From Quillaja saponaria (lineage: Eukaryota; Streptophyta; Magnoliopsida; Fabales; Quillajaceae), in the NCBI GenBank assembly GCA_029379385.1, contig CM055618.1:13278134-13342133 (forward strand): DNA of 64,000 nucleotides, in the 5' to 3' direction. Below, one piece after another: positions 25,101 to 35,730 of the stretch. Positions within the stretch are counted from its first letter, which is position 1, and each line of letters starts with the position of its first letter. Under the pieces are notes generated by a model. That model saw only the letters and a program-made list of their open reading frames with translations, was not told the DNA's origin and ran no database searches. Both the position numbers and the translations under genes were made by a program.

Positions 25101-28100
25101 AATTTGAAGTTCTTAAAGCTGAAAACAAGAAAGGTGCTGCTACTGAAAAATGTTTGGTTTACAGATCTCCAGAATATCATGCTCTTATTCAGATCCTATG
25201 TAGATCCGTGGAGGCATATGAACTTAAATGAATCTAATAACATATTACAGGAAAATAAAACCCTATTCCCTCCATTAGTATTGTGGTTCCCAAAGTCAAA
25301 TTTCAGATAAAGAACTGTTTGCATCTGAAAAATTATATCATCAAGAAAGGGTATATCACCCTTACTGAAAAAGAAAGAAAGTAGGACACCAGAAAACAGA
25401 AAAAGATTGGGGAGAAAGACAAAAGTTCAGGTCTAGCCATAAAGTTTCAACTAGATTGTATTATCTAGAGACTACATACATATTGATAGGAACAAAATGA
25501 TGTTTAAGTTAAAAATTATTGGTCTTGTATTCTGGTCTAGACTATCCATAAATGGATAATGAATTTATCATTGGAAAGAATAGCAGACTTGGAAACAAAA
25601 TAAACTAGATTACTTAAATTCTCACATACTTCAAAAAAAAAAAAACCATCTCTATACCTGTAATCGAGTCCGCAAAGCCTTATCTTTAAATACCATTGTT
25701 TCTGGTGGATGAGGGGAAGGTGGAACTTCCCATTTTCGTGCACCATCCCTGCAAACTCCCCAATGAATTAGAATATCTCCAGGTAGATCTGTTTCTAAAT
25801 ACAATAAAGTCTTAGCTGTCTCAGGGCACTTCTTAATGGAGACATTGACAGAGTTCTTCAGAGAAACTTTTTTTTTAATAGGAAGCTCTTCATAGAATCC
25901 ACGTAGGGGCTTATTTTCTTGTTTCCGTTTTCCAAATTCACTGTTCTTATCTTGGCCTTTATAGTCTGTTGGTTCTGCTTTGAGAAGAATGTTAGATAGC
26001 ATCCCCAAAGCCCCTGTAATTTTGATATGAATCAAAAGAATTCTCTTAGTTTGCAACTCACCACATAATATAGAGCAGGGCACAGCTCTGAAGATAGCTC
26101 AGATCTTAAATCATGTGCCTGTAATCCACTACTTGGAAGCATGATGAATGAGATTCACAGATAGCTACAAGATAACTAGCTCAACGTTCTGCATTTTGTC
26201 ATATGGGTTTACAAGGAAGGAGATGTTACAGAACAGATTAAGCTTCAATGTTTGGTAGTTTATTATCAAAGGAAAGCATGCAAATAGAGAAAAATGATCA
26301 ATCATCAGAGAATTTCAAAGTTTAAAATTTACTCAGATTAGAAAAGGTAACATATGTTAATGGCTATTGCTTTTCCTTTTATTTTTCTTCAACATTAAAT
26401 ATCTGTTCATCCTTTCAACCCTTACAACGTATAGATCTTATTAAGAAAATCCCTCTTTTTAAGGGAACTTTATAAAAATATAGACATTTAAGTGATAAAT
26501 CCATTTAAACTGATGATAGCTCAATTAGTAAAGCAAGTGAACCAAGTAAATCACAGCTCGTAATGACATCTAAATACCTGTCCATATCCCAAAGGCCCTT
26601 TTAGGGCCAACTGTATTGGTATACTCCTGAAGGTAGTCCACTAGAGGCACCTTGAAATCTCTTCCTTTGTGCTGATACCAAGCTCCAGTTTCCTCATCCT
26701 GCATCATCATATTAGGAACCCCAAAAATGGATGGGGGAAAAGAAAACATGTATTAGAAAAATGATTCTAAATTTTAAAATAGCTAGGACAGCTAATACTA
26801 AGAACTAACATTCTCAACTGCTAATTGTTGAAAATTGGAACCTTTAAAAGAAAATTTATTGCTGCAATTTTGCTGTTGGGAATAAGATCAATCTTGACTT
26901 CATCAAATCTATGCCCGTCCGAAGATGATGATGATGTTTTCTTCAAGGGTGTCTCTATTGCATAGTCCTGAAATTTTTTATCTCCTGCTTAAAATCACTG
27001 GAACGGCAATAACACAGTGGCTCAATACATAATTACTGGAAGCCATTCTATACCTTGATAGAACTTGATCCGGGTGGTCTCATATCAAGAGGAGGTTGAT
27101 CCCAGTCAATACTAAATTTAGATTAATTTCAAAACATTAGGACTTATAGCAAATGATCATATTATGGTTTATCATAAACAGTTATGTGAAAGAATGTAAA
27201 TGAAGATGTACTTCACAATCATAAAGAAAGCACAACAAATGCCACATGCAAATCATTGTTTTCATTACTTTCTTTTGTTTTCACTTTTAAAAGACAGCAT
27301 GAATTCACGATACATAAATCAAAATCAGAATCTGACAATAAAATATGTAATACCTGTCAACATCATCGATATAGGAAACTCCCCAATGAAGGATCCATTT
27401 CCCTGGGACACTACAACCTACGGTAAGCTCCCAATTACCCGAGTTCTTCCCATGGTCTAATCTTACGAAGATTTTCCCTTCCACCTATAGATCCATCATC
27501 CATATTAATCAAGACAACATTCCAATGGATATCAAACATCAGGATGTGTTTAGCTGCTGAGGATACATAAAAGAATATAAAGCAAATAGCTTTTTTTTTT
27601 TTTCATGTCCCGTAGTTGCTTTTTGTTTCAAAAGGTGCAAAACTCAACTTACTGACCGAAATTAAAAACGCTCAGTCCTCTTTTTGATTTGCTCAGAAAA
27701 CAGGGGGGAGGGGGTTAAAAATCATGTCATGATCCAAAAACGTTACAGTTGAATCCAAACAACAAATTCAGCCGATTTCAACTTAAAAATGAAACCCTTT
27801 TTTTCAATTCCAAAATTTCTTCACCCCATTTACCCCAAATTACAAAATAAGATTTTTTTTTTCACATTCCCCAACACTTACTCTAAGCCAAATACACATA
27901 AAATAAGTGAAAACCAAAAGACATATCCAAACCGTTTCAGTTTGCTCGAGTGGAAAAGTCTTGTTGAAAATGACGTCCATGGACTCGAGGATAGCTGTAT
28001 CTGTAGAAGTAGCTCTGAGAATTCGATTACTATGAGGAGGCTTAAAGTTGCATAAACTCCTCCCATGGCAAACTATAATCTTGGAAGAGCAATTCAACGA

Positions 28101-28199
28101 GCAGGGCTTGAAAGTCTTGGGCTTGAAATGATAAGTAGGATTTTCTCTGCGACGATTGTGGAATAATGGGTCAATGCTAAAGGTCTTCACGGTCGTCAT
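19170..28199 (-). CDS. AMY3: Chloroplast alpha-amylase 3 with two CBM45 domains
   Basis: GH13 endo-amylase that hydrolyses alpha-1,4 bonds of starch and released glucans in the plastid stroma. Thirteen exons: 27933-28199, 27354-27484, 27054-27111, 26842-26967, 26578-26698, 25658-26013, 24378-25036, 23822-24011, 22483-22589, 20952-21201, 20305-20427, 19773-19940, 19170-19328. They total 2715 bases (904 residues), in frame. A Ser/Arg-rich transit peptide comes first. Two CBM45 starch-binding modules follow, marked by [19 protein letters not shown] and [16 protein letters not shown]. The C-terminal catalytic domain begins at [15 protein letters not shown]. Catalytic residues are the Asp of GWRLDFVRG, the Glu of FAVGEYWDS and the Asp of FIENHDTGS. 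The two cysteines that form the regulatory disulfide in Arabidopsis AMY3 (EILC and NHRC, 88 residues apart) are both present, so thioredoxin control is likely. Confidence 0.95.
21449..21494 (-). mobile_element. 5'-truncated SINE/LINE-type retroposon tail in AMY3 intron 9
   Basis: A 46-bp insert is flanked by a perfect 15-base duplication, ATCAACAGTTCTACA, at 21434-21448 and 21495-21509. On the minus strand the insert contains GACCCCAACTAGTTTGGG and ends in TTGAGTTGAG. That matches the form of the 3' tail, with its short TTG-type repeats, seen in many plant SINEs and RTE-type LINEs. The variable-length duplication and 5' truncation are signs of target-primed reverse transcription. The family name is inference from memory of the motif. 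Confidence 0.7.
22893..22920. repeat. Poly-C tract in AMY3 intron 8
   Basis: About 19 Cs, then CACCCCACCC, followed by ten As. In the AMY3 transcript this is a long G run within the intron. The length is uncertain because homopolymers are error-prone. Confidence 0.85.
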
Positions 28200-28258
28200 G
28201 GTCGTTTTGCAATATGAAATGGGAAGGTCCAAGAACGGAGGATGAAGAAAGAGAAATC

Positions 28259-28266
28259 TATTTATA
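28259..28266 (-). promoter_or_regulatory. Candidate TATA box of AMY3
   Basis: TATAAATA on the minus strand, about 60 bases upstream of the ATG at 28199. A second TATAAAT lies roughly ten bases further upstream. With transcription starting about 30 bases downstream, the 5' UTR would be only about 30 bases. Confidence 0.45.
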
Positions 28267-30091
28267 GACATTTATACAGTGGACCTTTTTTTTTATTTAT
28301 ATATATTTTTTTTTTTGTGTGTGTAATTTTCCTTTGCCCTCCATTTTCATTGTTGCAAATTATTCACAGAAAATTTTACTATCTTAAATTCTTTTCTTTT
28401 ATTTGTCAACTTTCCCAATTGCAAAAGAAATCAAATCCCATGTTCCCACATCAACACTTTTAATCTCTTACGTTAACTTTTGATTGTTCCGTGGGCCATG
28501 GCGGCGGAAACGGACCATCTTCAATTTATGTAAACTTGAAGTTTAAATACTACTGAATAAATTAATTTATATCTCTAATTAAATTATAAACAACTTAATT
28601 TTCATCCCCAAATATATCCTTAACTAATAATATTTATTTTTTATTATTTTATATATATACAATCACTTATGATTCATTTTCTTAAATATTTTATTCATCA
28701 TTTTTATTATCTAAATCAATTTTTATAATAGATTTTTTTATATAGGGTTAGTATGATTTTTAAAAAATTAGTTTTTGACAACATGAAGTCTGAGTAACTT
28801 TTTAAAAATTAAAATATTACTAAATTCAATTTAGATTTATATTATCAATAAATCTTACTTTTAAGAATTCTTTTTTTTAAATAACTCATAAACTTTTGAA
28901 TGAAAATATTTTATACTATTTTAATATTTTTAATATTTAATTCCTAAGTTTAAAATATTAATTAAGTGAATCACTTTTTAAAAAAAAATCATATATAATA
29001 AATTAAAATTCATGATATAATAATTAATTGAAGAATAAAAAAATTTTAAAAAAAAAAAGAAGAAGCTCTTATTATCTATCTCCTTGCATATATATATTTT
29101 AAAAAAAATATATTCAACTTGTACTGATATTATTTTTTTCATGATGACACCAAAAAAATAATTCTAAATTTAAAAATTTTTACAAATTTTTTATTTTTTT
29201 CATTAATAGTTATATTATGAATTTATTAGTTTTCTAATCTTATGTTTGTGATTTTTAATAATTAGTTCACTGAATTCATACTTTAAACATAAAAAAAGGT
29301 AAAAGTGATATAAAATATTTTAATTTAAACTTAAGATCCATTTAGAAAGAAAAAAAAATTAAAAATATGACTTATTAAGAATATAAACTTATTATATTAT
29401 AAGATTTATTAAGAAAGTGCACCAGACATTTCTTCTCCATAAACAAAAAAATAACAAATTGATCTAAATATAATCGATTGTTCATCAGTTCATGTAACAA
29501 CAATGTTAATCTATGTTTTTTTTATCTTACATTTTCAATGAAGAATGTTGCCATTTCAATACTAAAATCAATTTAGTATTTGATGATATAAAACTATATA
29601 GCCCACTCATGCTTATCGAACAAATATTGAATGACATTTTCTCGCAAAAAGAAAAAAAAAGTGAAGGTAGGATAGAGTTTAGCTATTTATTATATATAAG
29701 ACTTATTTGATATATCGTATAAGAATTATAAGATAGTATAATTTTATAAGATTATCCAGTTGACTCATATACAACATTTAATGGCAACAGAATAATACAA
29801 ACTTATATTATTAATCTATTATATCTGATAATATAAAATTAAATAAACAGAACAAAAAAATAAAATAATATTATAATAACAAAATAATTATATAGCCTTA
29901 TATGGCTAATAGTGGTAGGAAGTAGTGTATGATTAATAGTGGTAGGAAGCAGTGTTGGGCTTGTCCAAGTCTTATTACTAATACCATCACAGTCCATACA
30001 GAGCTGATTAAGACCCACTCAAATGGGTCACGTTAGTGGGCTGATAATATTGCCCAAAATCTTTAATGGAGGCCCAACTTCATCTACGCCC
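28267..30091. other. AT-rich divergent intergenic region between AMY3 and VDAC
   Basis: No gene seen. It separates the divergent AMY3 and VDAC genes. The middle (28500-29900) is extremely AT-rich with poly-A/T runs, and its short open frames look random. The right end has several GCCCA/TGGGC motifs (for example GGCCCAAC near 30071), as in promoters of plant housekeeping genes. Confidence 0.6.
29904..29955. repeat. Tandem duplication of a 25-bp unit
   Basis: 29904-29928 and 29931-29955 share TAATAGTGGTAGGAAG and AGTGT with two or three mismatches. They lie about 530 bases upstream of the VDAC start codon. Confidence 0.75.
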
Positions 30092-30145
30092 GACACGTAA
30101 GGCAAGTAGTTTGCATCAATTTGTGACACGTAATGCAACACGTTG
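30092..30145 (+). promoter_or_regulatory. Cluster of three ACGT-core motifs in the VDAC promoter
   Basis: GACACGTAA occurs at about 30092 and 30125, and ACACGTTG at about 30138, some 340-390 bases upstream of the VDAC ATG. ACGT cores are bound by plant bZIP and bHLH factors (ABRE/G-box types). Function here is inferred from motif clustering only. Confidence 0.4.
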
Positions 30146-30479
30146 TCATTAGTTTCCTTGGAAAAAAAAAAAAAAAAACAAACCAAAACAAAACAAAAGA
30201 GAAACAGAATTTAAAGGAGCGAATATGCCCTAGTCCTGATTTAGAGGACTCGTACCTCCGCAGCCTATCTCGTCTTAATATGAACGGCCAGGAAATCGAA
30301 TCACTACCCAACGCAGGATCCATCGGTTCAAAACCGTTCCCCAGTAAAACTACAATTTATTAGGGCTTTTTCCATTTTTGCTCGTCGTACACACCACACC
30401 GCAGATTTTCTCTCTGGCCAAACAATACAAACCATCTCGTTTTTCTCTCATTTTCCGTTCAATTTTCTCGGGAAAAATC

Positions 30480-33132
30480 ATGGTGAAAGGTCCAGGACTG
30501 TACGCCGATATCGGAAAGAGAGCTCGAGGTGATTGATTGATTGATTAACATTTTCTCCCCCATTTGCTGACCACTCGAGTACCTTTTTTTGCCTTTTTGG
30601 AGTTTTTTTTTTTTTTTTGTTAAAACCTTTTTGCATTCAATTTCTGAATTTTAGTACACATCTGTACGTACTGCTTGTGTTGTAATTCGTATTCCAGATC
30701 TTCTATACAAGGATTACCAGAGCGACCACAAGTTCACCGTCACCACTTACACTACAACTGGAGTCGTAAGTTCTTAGTTTCTTTTCTGTTTGAAAATTAT
30801 ATTGTTTCTGAATTGAGATTTTTTTTTGGAGATATATATATATATCACTGCATTTTGGGTATCCGAGAAAACGATGGAAAAAATAAAGGGGAAGCAAAAA
30901 TTGTATTCCATTTTCTTGTTTCTTGATGGAAGGTCTAGCTGGATTAATTTTGGCTCTGCTGAGTCTAGCTCATTTTGATACTTGAGGTTTAATTACTAGA
31001 ACTATAGCTCGTCGATTTTCTTTCATTTCGTACATATTGAGGAGCAGCAGTTGGGTCATGGGTCACTGAGTGAAATTTTCTCTTGTAGGATATAGCTAAC
31101 TTTATGTAATTTCTTTTTTACGTATAGCATAGTTGCATTCAGTTCATAGTTCAGTGGCCGAGATATATATGTTGGAAATATTTTGTTCTAGCTATAGTGC
31201 TATTTGCATTCAGATCATAGTTCAGTAACCGAGATATATGTTGAGTGTTGGAAATATTTTATTCTGATAGTTGAATTCATTACTCGTTTCAGGCAATCAC
31301 TTCAACTGGACTGAAAAAGGGTGAGCTATTTTTGGCAGATATCAGCACTCAGCTGAAGAACAAGAACATCACTACTGATGTAAAAGTGGACACCAATTCT
31401 AACGTAAGCCATAATTTCTGGCTGCCAAACTGTAAGGCTTCATTTGGGGCATTGTATAGGATTAAATAGTGTAAGCTCATACAAATTATTAGACAGTCTT
31501 AGTTATACAGCTGTACTATCTTTCTCTTCATAGGATAGCATACTGAGTGTAAGAGACTAAGAGTGGGTCAATAATGTCATATTGTTACAAAACACGATAT
31601 AAGAGCCAACTGGGTTACTCTTATTATTATCATGTCATCCGAATCCGATTCGCCAAATGAGCCCCTAATTTTAGTACTTGGCAGTTTAAGATTTATAAGC
31701 TATAATATCTGCTTGTTTTGGTAGAAAATGAAGGAAAAAACTAAAATTAAGCCTAGAAATAGTAAAAACAACATGGTCTTGCAAGTGGCAACTTATTTTA
31801 GGTGTTATGCCTCCTTAGGATAGAGCACTTTGAATTCTTGTGTGTCATTGTACCTTTAATTTTGTGAAGCAATAACCTTTCATAGTTTCTCGAACTAGTA
31901 GGTGCAACTGTGGAGGACCTAAAATGAAGAGCTTCTGTTGACAGAATTTGATTATGTAGTGGATGATTGTGTTTGGATCTTCTTTTCTGATAGTTTATTC
32001 TGGTTGTCGTCATAAACTATTCTGTTCAAGTTCTAGCACTAGGAACTTTGTAACCCCTTTGCAGTTGACTGCTGGTATCTGATTTTTGTTTTAGCCCAGA
32101 ATGATGTTGGACAAGCAATGTTATATCATAAAAGCCAGTTTCTTCATCAGATATGGATAATGGAATATCAGTTGATATCAATTAGTACGACACTTTTTGA
32201 TTTTATGACCAAGTAAATGTTAACCTTTGCAGCTTCTTACAACCATTACTGTTGATGAACCTGCACCTGGACTCAAGACTATCTTCAGCTTTATCGTACC
32301 TGATCAGAGATCTGGCAAGGTACTAGACATTTTCCCAAGTCCTTTCTTTTGAATTACAGTTGTTATGCTTCTGTACTTTAAATTTATATCAAGTATCAAC
32401 CATATCCTGTTATTCAAAATGCAAGGCATTCATCATATCCGTTCTGCCTGATTTATGATGATGCTGTAAACAGGTGGAACTCCAGTACCAGCATGAGTAT
32501 GCATGGAATAAGCACTAGTCTTGGGTTGACAGCAAATCCCATTGTTAACTTCTCTGGAGTGGTTGGAAACAATCTGGTCTCTGTTGGGACAGATGTTTCA
32601 TTTGACACTGCCACTGGCAACTTTACCAAGTACAATGCTGGTTTGAGTTTCACCCAGTCTGACCTCATTGCATCCCTGAATTTGTGAGTAGTTTCTGCCT
32701 GGAGATCATAATATATAATTCCATGTCTTTTATTAATTAAAAGACAGGGCATCTTCTATTGTTCTTACAAATTAGTTGCTGTGGTTTCTCTGATATGATT
32801 TTGTGATTCTTGTTGACAACTTTAGGAATGAGAAGGGTGACTCCCTCACTGCCTCCTATTACCACGTTGTAAGCCCACTGACCAACACTGCTGTCGGTGC
32901 CGAGCTCTCTCACAGCTTTTCAAGCAATGAAAACACACTTACAATTGGCACACAGCATGCACTAGATCCCTTAACTGTGGTGAAGGGTCGAGTGAATAAC
33001 TATGGGAAGGCAAGTGCTCTCATCCAGCATGAATGGCGTCCAAAATCCCTATTCACAATCTCTGGTGAGGTGGATACCCGGGCCATCGAAAAGAGTGCCA
33101 AGGTTGGTTTAGCCTTGGCTTTGAAACCTTGA
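30480..33132 (+). CDS. Mitochondrial outer-membrane porin (VDAC), one apparent frameshift
   Basis: Voltage-dependent anion channel, a 19-strand beta-barrel passing metabolites across the outer mitochondrial membrane. Six exons: 30480-30528, 30698-30765, 31293-31403, 32233-32319, 32474-32683, 32826-33132. The N-terminus [20 protein letters not shown] is the usual amphipathic helix. [12 protein letters not shown] and the C-terminal [20 protein letters not shown] are family signatures. Exon lengths sum to 832, one base too many. In exon 5 the frame reads [10 protein letters not shown] and then hits TAG at 32516. Dropping one base at about 32501-32505 restores [12 protein letters not shown] and gives the normal 276 residues. 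Every other part is well conserved, so an assembly error is more likely than a dead gene, but a real null allele cannot be excluded. Confidence 0.88.
31132..31266. repeat. Direct duplication in VDAC intron 2
   Basis: Units at about 31132-31190 and 31203-31266 share TTGCATTCAG, TCATAGTTCAGT, CCGAGATATAT and GTTGGAAATATTTT in the same order. The second has a short insertion (TGAGT). This looks like a local duplication of about 60 bases. Confidence 0.7.
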
Positions 33133-33541
33133 GTTGGTGGTTTTGTGACTGAGGGCCGCTCCTTATGTGTGGTCGAGGGCAATAAACTAGGTAGACAAAA
33201 GATAGATTTTCTTCCAGATGAACTTTTGGTACTTTATTGCGGTGCTATTGATTTCTTCATATATTTTGGTGGTCATGGGTTGTAAAAAATAATTAGCACG
33301 AACTCTTGTTGATTTTTATTTTTGATGTCAACAAATAAATCTTATTGTCAAAAGTCAATGAAGTTTATACTTGCCTTTGAGCAAAGTCTGCATATGAAAG
33401 GTGATCGTGCTTCTGCAAATCCTCTTATCGGTAACTGTAATCTCTTCTGCACATCTGAATGTTCTATTAACGCGGTGGAGTTTGGTTTTTAGACGGCAAT
33501 GCCAACTGTAATTCTTGATAACATGAGGATAAAACTATAAA

Positions 33542-34710
33542 TTGCAGTCAAGTGCCATCAATAACCTACTTTTTAGGAGTGGGATTTTTAACCAGGGGCA
33601 TTCAGTATTCATCCAAGCTCCAACAAAACAAAATAGCACCGCTCGTTTCTGGTTCTATATCAGTCAATGGATTCCAAAACTCACCAATTCAGATTCTTTC
33701 GTTGAAAAGGGCAAAAAAATGTGAGGCTACTTCAAAAGTGTCGTTTTTGCTGAAGTGACGTAGTTTATATAATTATATTTTTAAGCTACAGGCTATATTT
33801 TGTTTTTGTAGTTTACTCTGCTTGATTTTTATGACTCAGTTTATGGATTGAAAATTAAAGTAAAGAATTTGAGACTTTGAATGCTGTGATGATTTTACTT
33901 TTGCTTGGTTGCATTATAGTTTAACATATGGTTGGAAATAGGAAATTGATGCTCAGATCTTTCAGGAACAGATGTAAACATGGTAAACAGTGATTATTAC
34001 AACTGTGATGCTTAAATATTCTTCAGTTAAATGTTAATTTATATCTTTTTTTCTGTCTTATTATAGGTTTAATTTTTTGGAAATCATTTCCTTTTGTAAG
34101 GTTCAGAATCATTTTTTAGGAGTGTTGGAAAATATGGAATCCTTGTATTTGAGTAGGAATCCAACAGCAAACCCGTCTTGGAGCTTTTTCAGTCTGTTGA
34201 TGACCATCAAATTAGCCATGATCATATTGCTTTCAGGACATCTGGGTTACTTTCTGTGTTTGCCTTCTTCACACTTCAGTTTTTTTGGGTGACTAAACTG
34301 TACTTGGTTACCTTTACTGTGCCTTGTTCTCCACTACAGCAAAATAGGCTACTTAATAGTTTTAAAATATGTAAGTTTTGGTGCATAATTCATGTTTTTG
34401 CATATCATAGTACGTTACAGCAATTTTCTATTCGTATGTATGCACCAATGTGTATTTTTAACTCTGAGGGTTGGAAAATAATAGGTGAATGGTTATGGAA
34501 TTGACTCCGTGGCTAACTTTTTCCTACATTTTTGCTATACACCCAGTTGAGGTTCCCTGCAAAAAAGTTGAGAGCATTGCGGTTTCTCCTCCCAGTGATT
34601 CTATCCCTGTTAGAGGAAGTGGTGTTAATGGGCCTTTGCAAAGAATATTTATATCAGAGCTTCTTGTAGACAGATGAGCCCACAAGCAAGCTCAGCTGTG
34701 TTCAGGGGAC
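33542..34710 (+). pseudogene. Truncated 2-oxoadipate dioxygenase/decarboxylase (DUF1338) pseudogene
   Basis: Decayed copy of the plant chloroplast enzyme of lysine catabolism (DUF1338, HglS-like; FLO7 in rice). A transit-peptide-like piece (SSKLQQNKIAPLVSGSISV) at 33542-33758 is split over two frames. At 34077-34245 the fragments SFCKVQNHF, VLENMESLYLSRNPTAN, then in another frame ELFQSVDDHQISHDHIAFRT, follow the enzyme in order. After an intron-like gap, 34485-34677 gives VNGYGIDSVANFFLHFCYTP, a stop at 34548, then (shifted) GSGVNGPLQRIFISELLVD. A last shift exposes QMSPQA before similarity ends near 34710. The rest of the enzyme is absent. Retained intron positions point to a DNA-level duplication and not a retrocopy. 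Identification rests on recalled family motifs. Confidence 0.75.
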
Positions 34711-35730
34711 TTTTATTTAATTATTTTCCATTTTACATCCATGCAGTCTCACAACTCATGTGACTGCACACTGCACGTGCAGTTTCTTCTTGGAGCTCGG
34801 GAAGTCTAGTATGTTTCTTGCAGAACTTGTATCATGCATGCTTGTAGACTGCAGTGTCATCATTCCATCCCCAGGGACACAGAAAATAAAACAAAGACCA
34901 ATCTTAGAAAAATTGAATGAAATAGTTTCAAATTTTTACATAATGCATTTCCCAGATATCAGTCACAGAATCTCTGGTTAGTATCATCTCCTTTACCCCC
35001 TTAAATTTATAATGAACTGTAATTCATCCTTCTTAAACTTGGGGGAGATGCCATGAGGCCTAAAAATCTTTGACAAAATAGAACCAGAAGATTCTGTAAT
35101 TCACATACGGTCAAGAGCATCATTGAAAGATGTAGTTTTGCACCACTTACAATTCTTCACATGCTCCTCAACTGTACTTCCTCATTCTTCACTATTCACG
35201 CTTATTAATCACATTTTCAATTATGCACCCTCACCTCAGTTTTTATATGCATGAAAATCCAAACCAGAAAGGCCTCTAAGAGGCCTTAGAATATCAGGTC
35301 AACTTGTAACTCGAAGCCTACTTCGTCAATAAGATCAATTGCTACTGCATGAATCTCTACTCAAGCCTGGGAAGACCTTCTAAACTATATTTAAACACGA
35401 GTAAAGCACAATGAAAATCTAAGAAACAACTAGATGAATGAAAATAGACAATAAAAGGGTAGGGCTGCAGGGGTTGACAATCGTCAGCATTTTCAAACAT
35501 CCTGATGGATGAAACTGATTTACACAAGACATATTTGCCCAATACGCTTCACCTGCCCTTACATTCTACCCTGCCGTGGGGTCAACACAGGCATACATAA
35601 TAAAGCAGACATGTTTCTCTGTTGCTCTCTCCGTTTCTCATGAACAAATGTTTGACAGGAGATACATCTAAAAGGAGAAAAGAAAAGAAAATGATGATGG
35701 GTTGGGGAAGAGAGTTTTTCACCACCAATA
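34711..35730. other. Intergenic region with the kinase 3' UTR
   Basis: No gene seen. The right 400 bases or so are likely the 3' UTR of the minus-strand kinase. I searched for a continuation of the DUF1338 pseudogene and could not find one. Confidence 0.55.

Noticed and set aside
28500..29900. Very AT-rich block considered as an origin, matrix-attachment region or organelle insertion
   Set aside because: Base composition alone is no evidence, and no organelle gene or motif is visible.
34711..35040. Continuation of the DUF1338 pseudogene toward its C-terminus
   Set aside because: No frame gives the expected downstream motifs. The similarity stops close to 34710.
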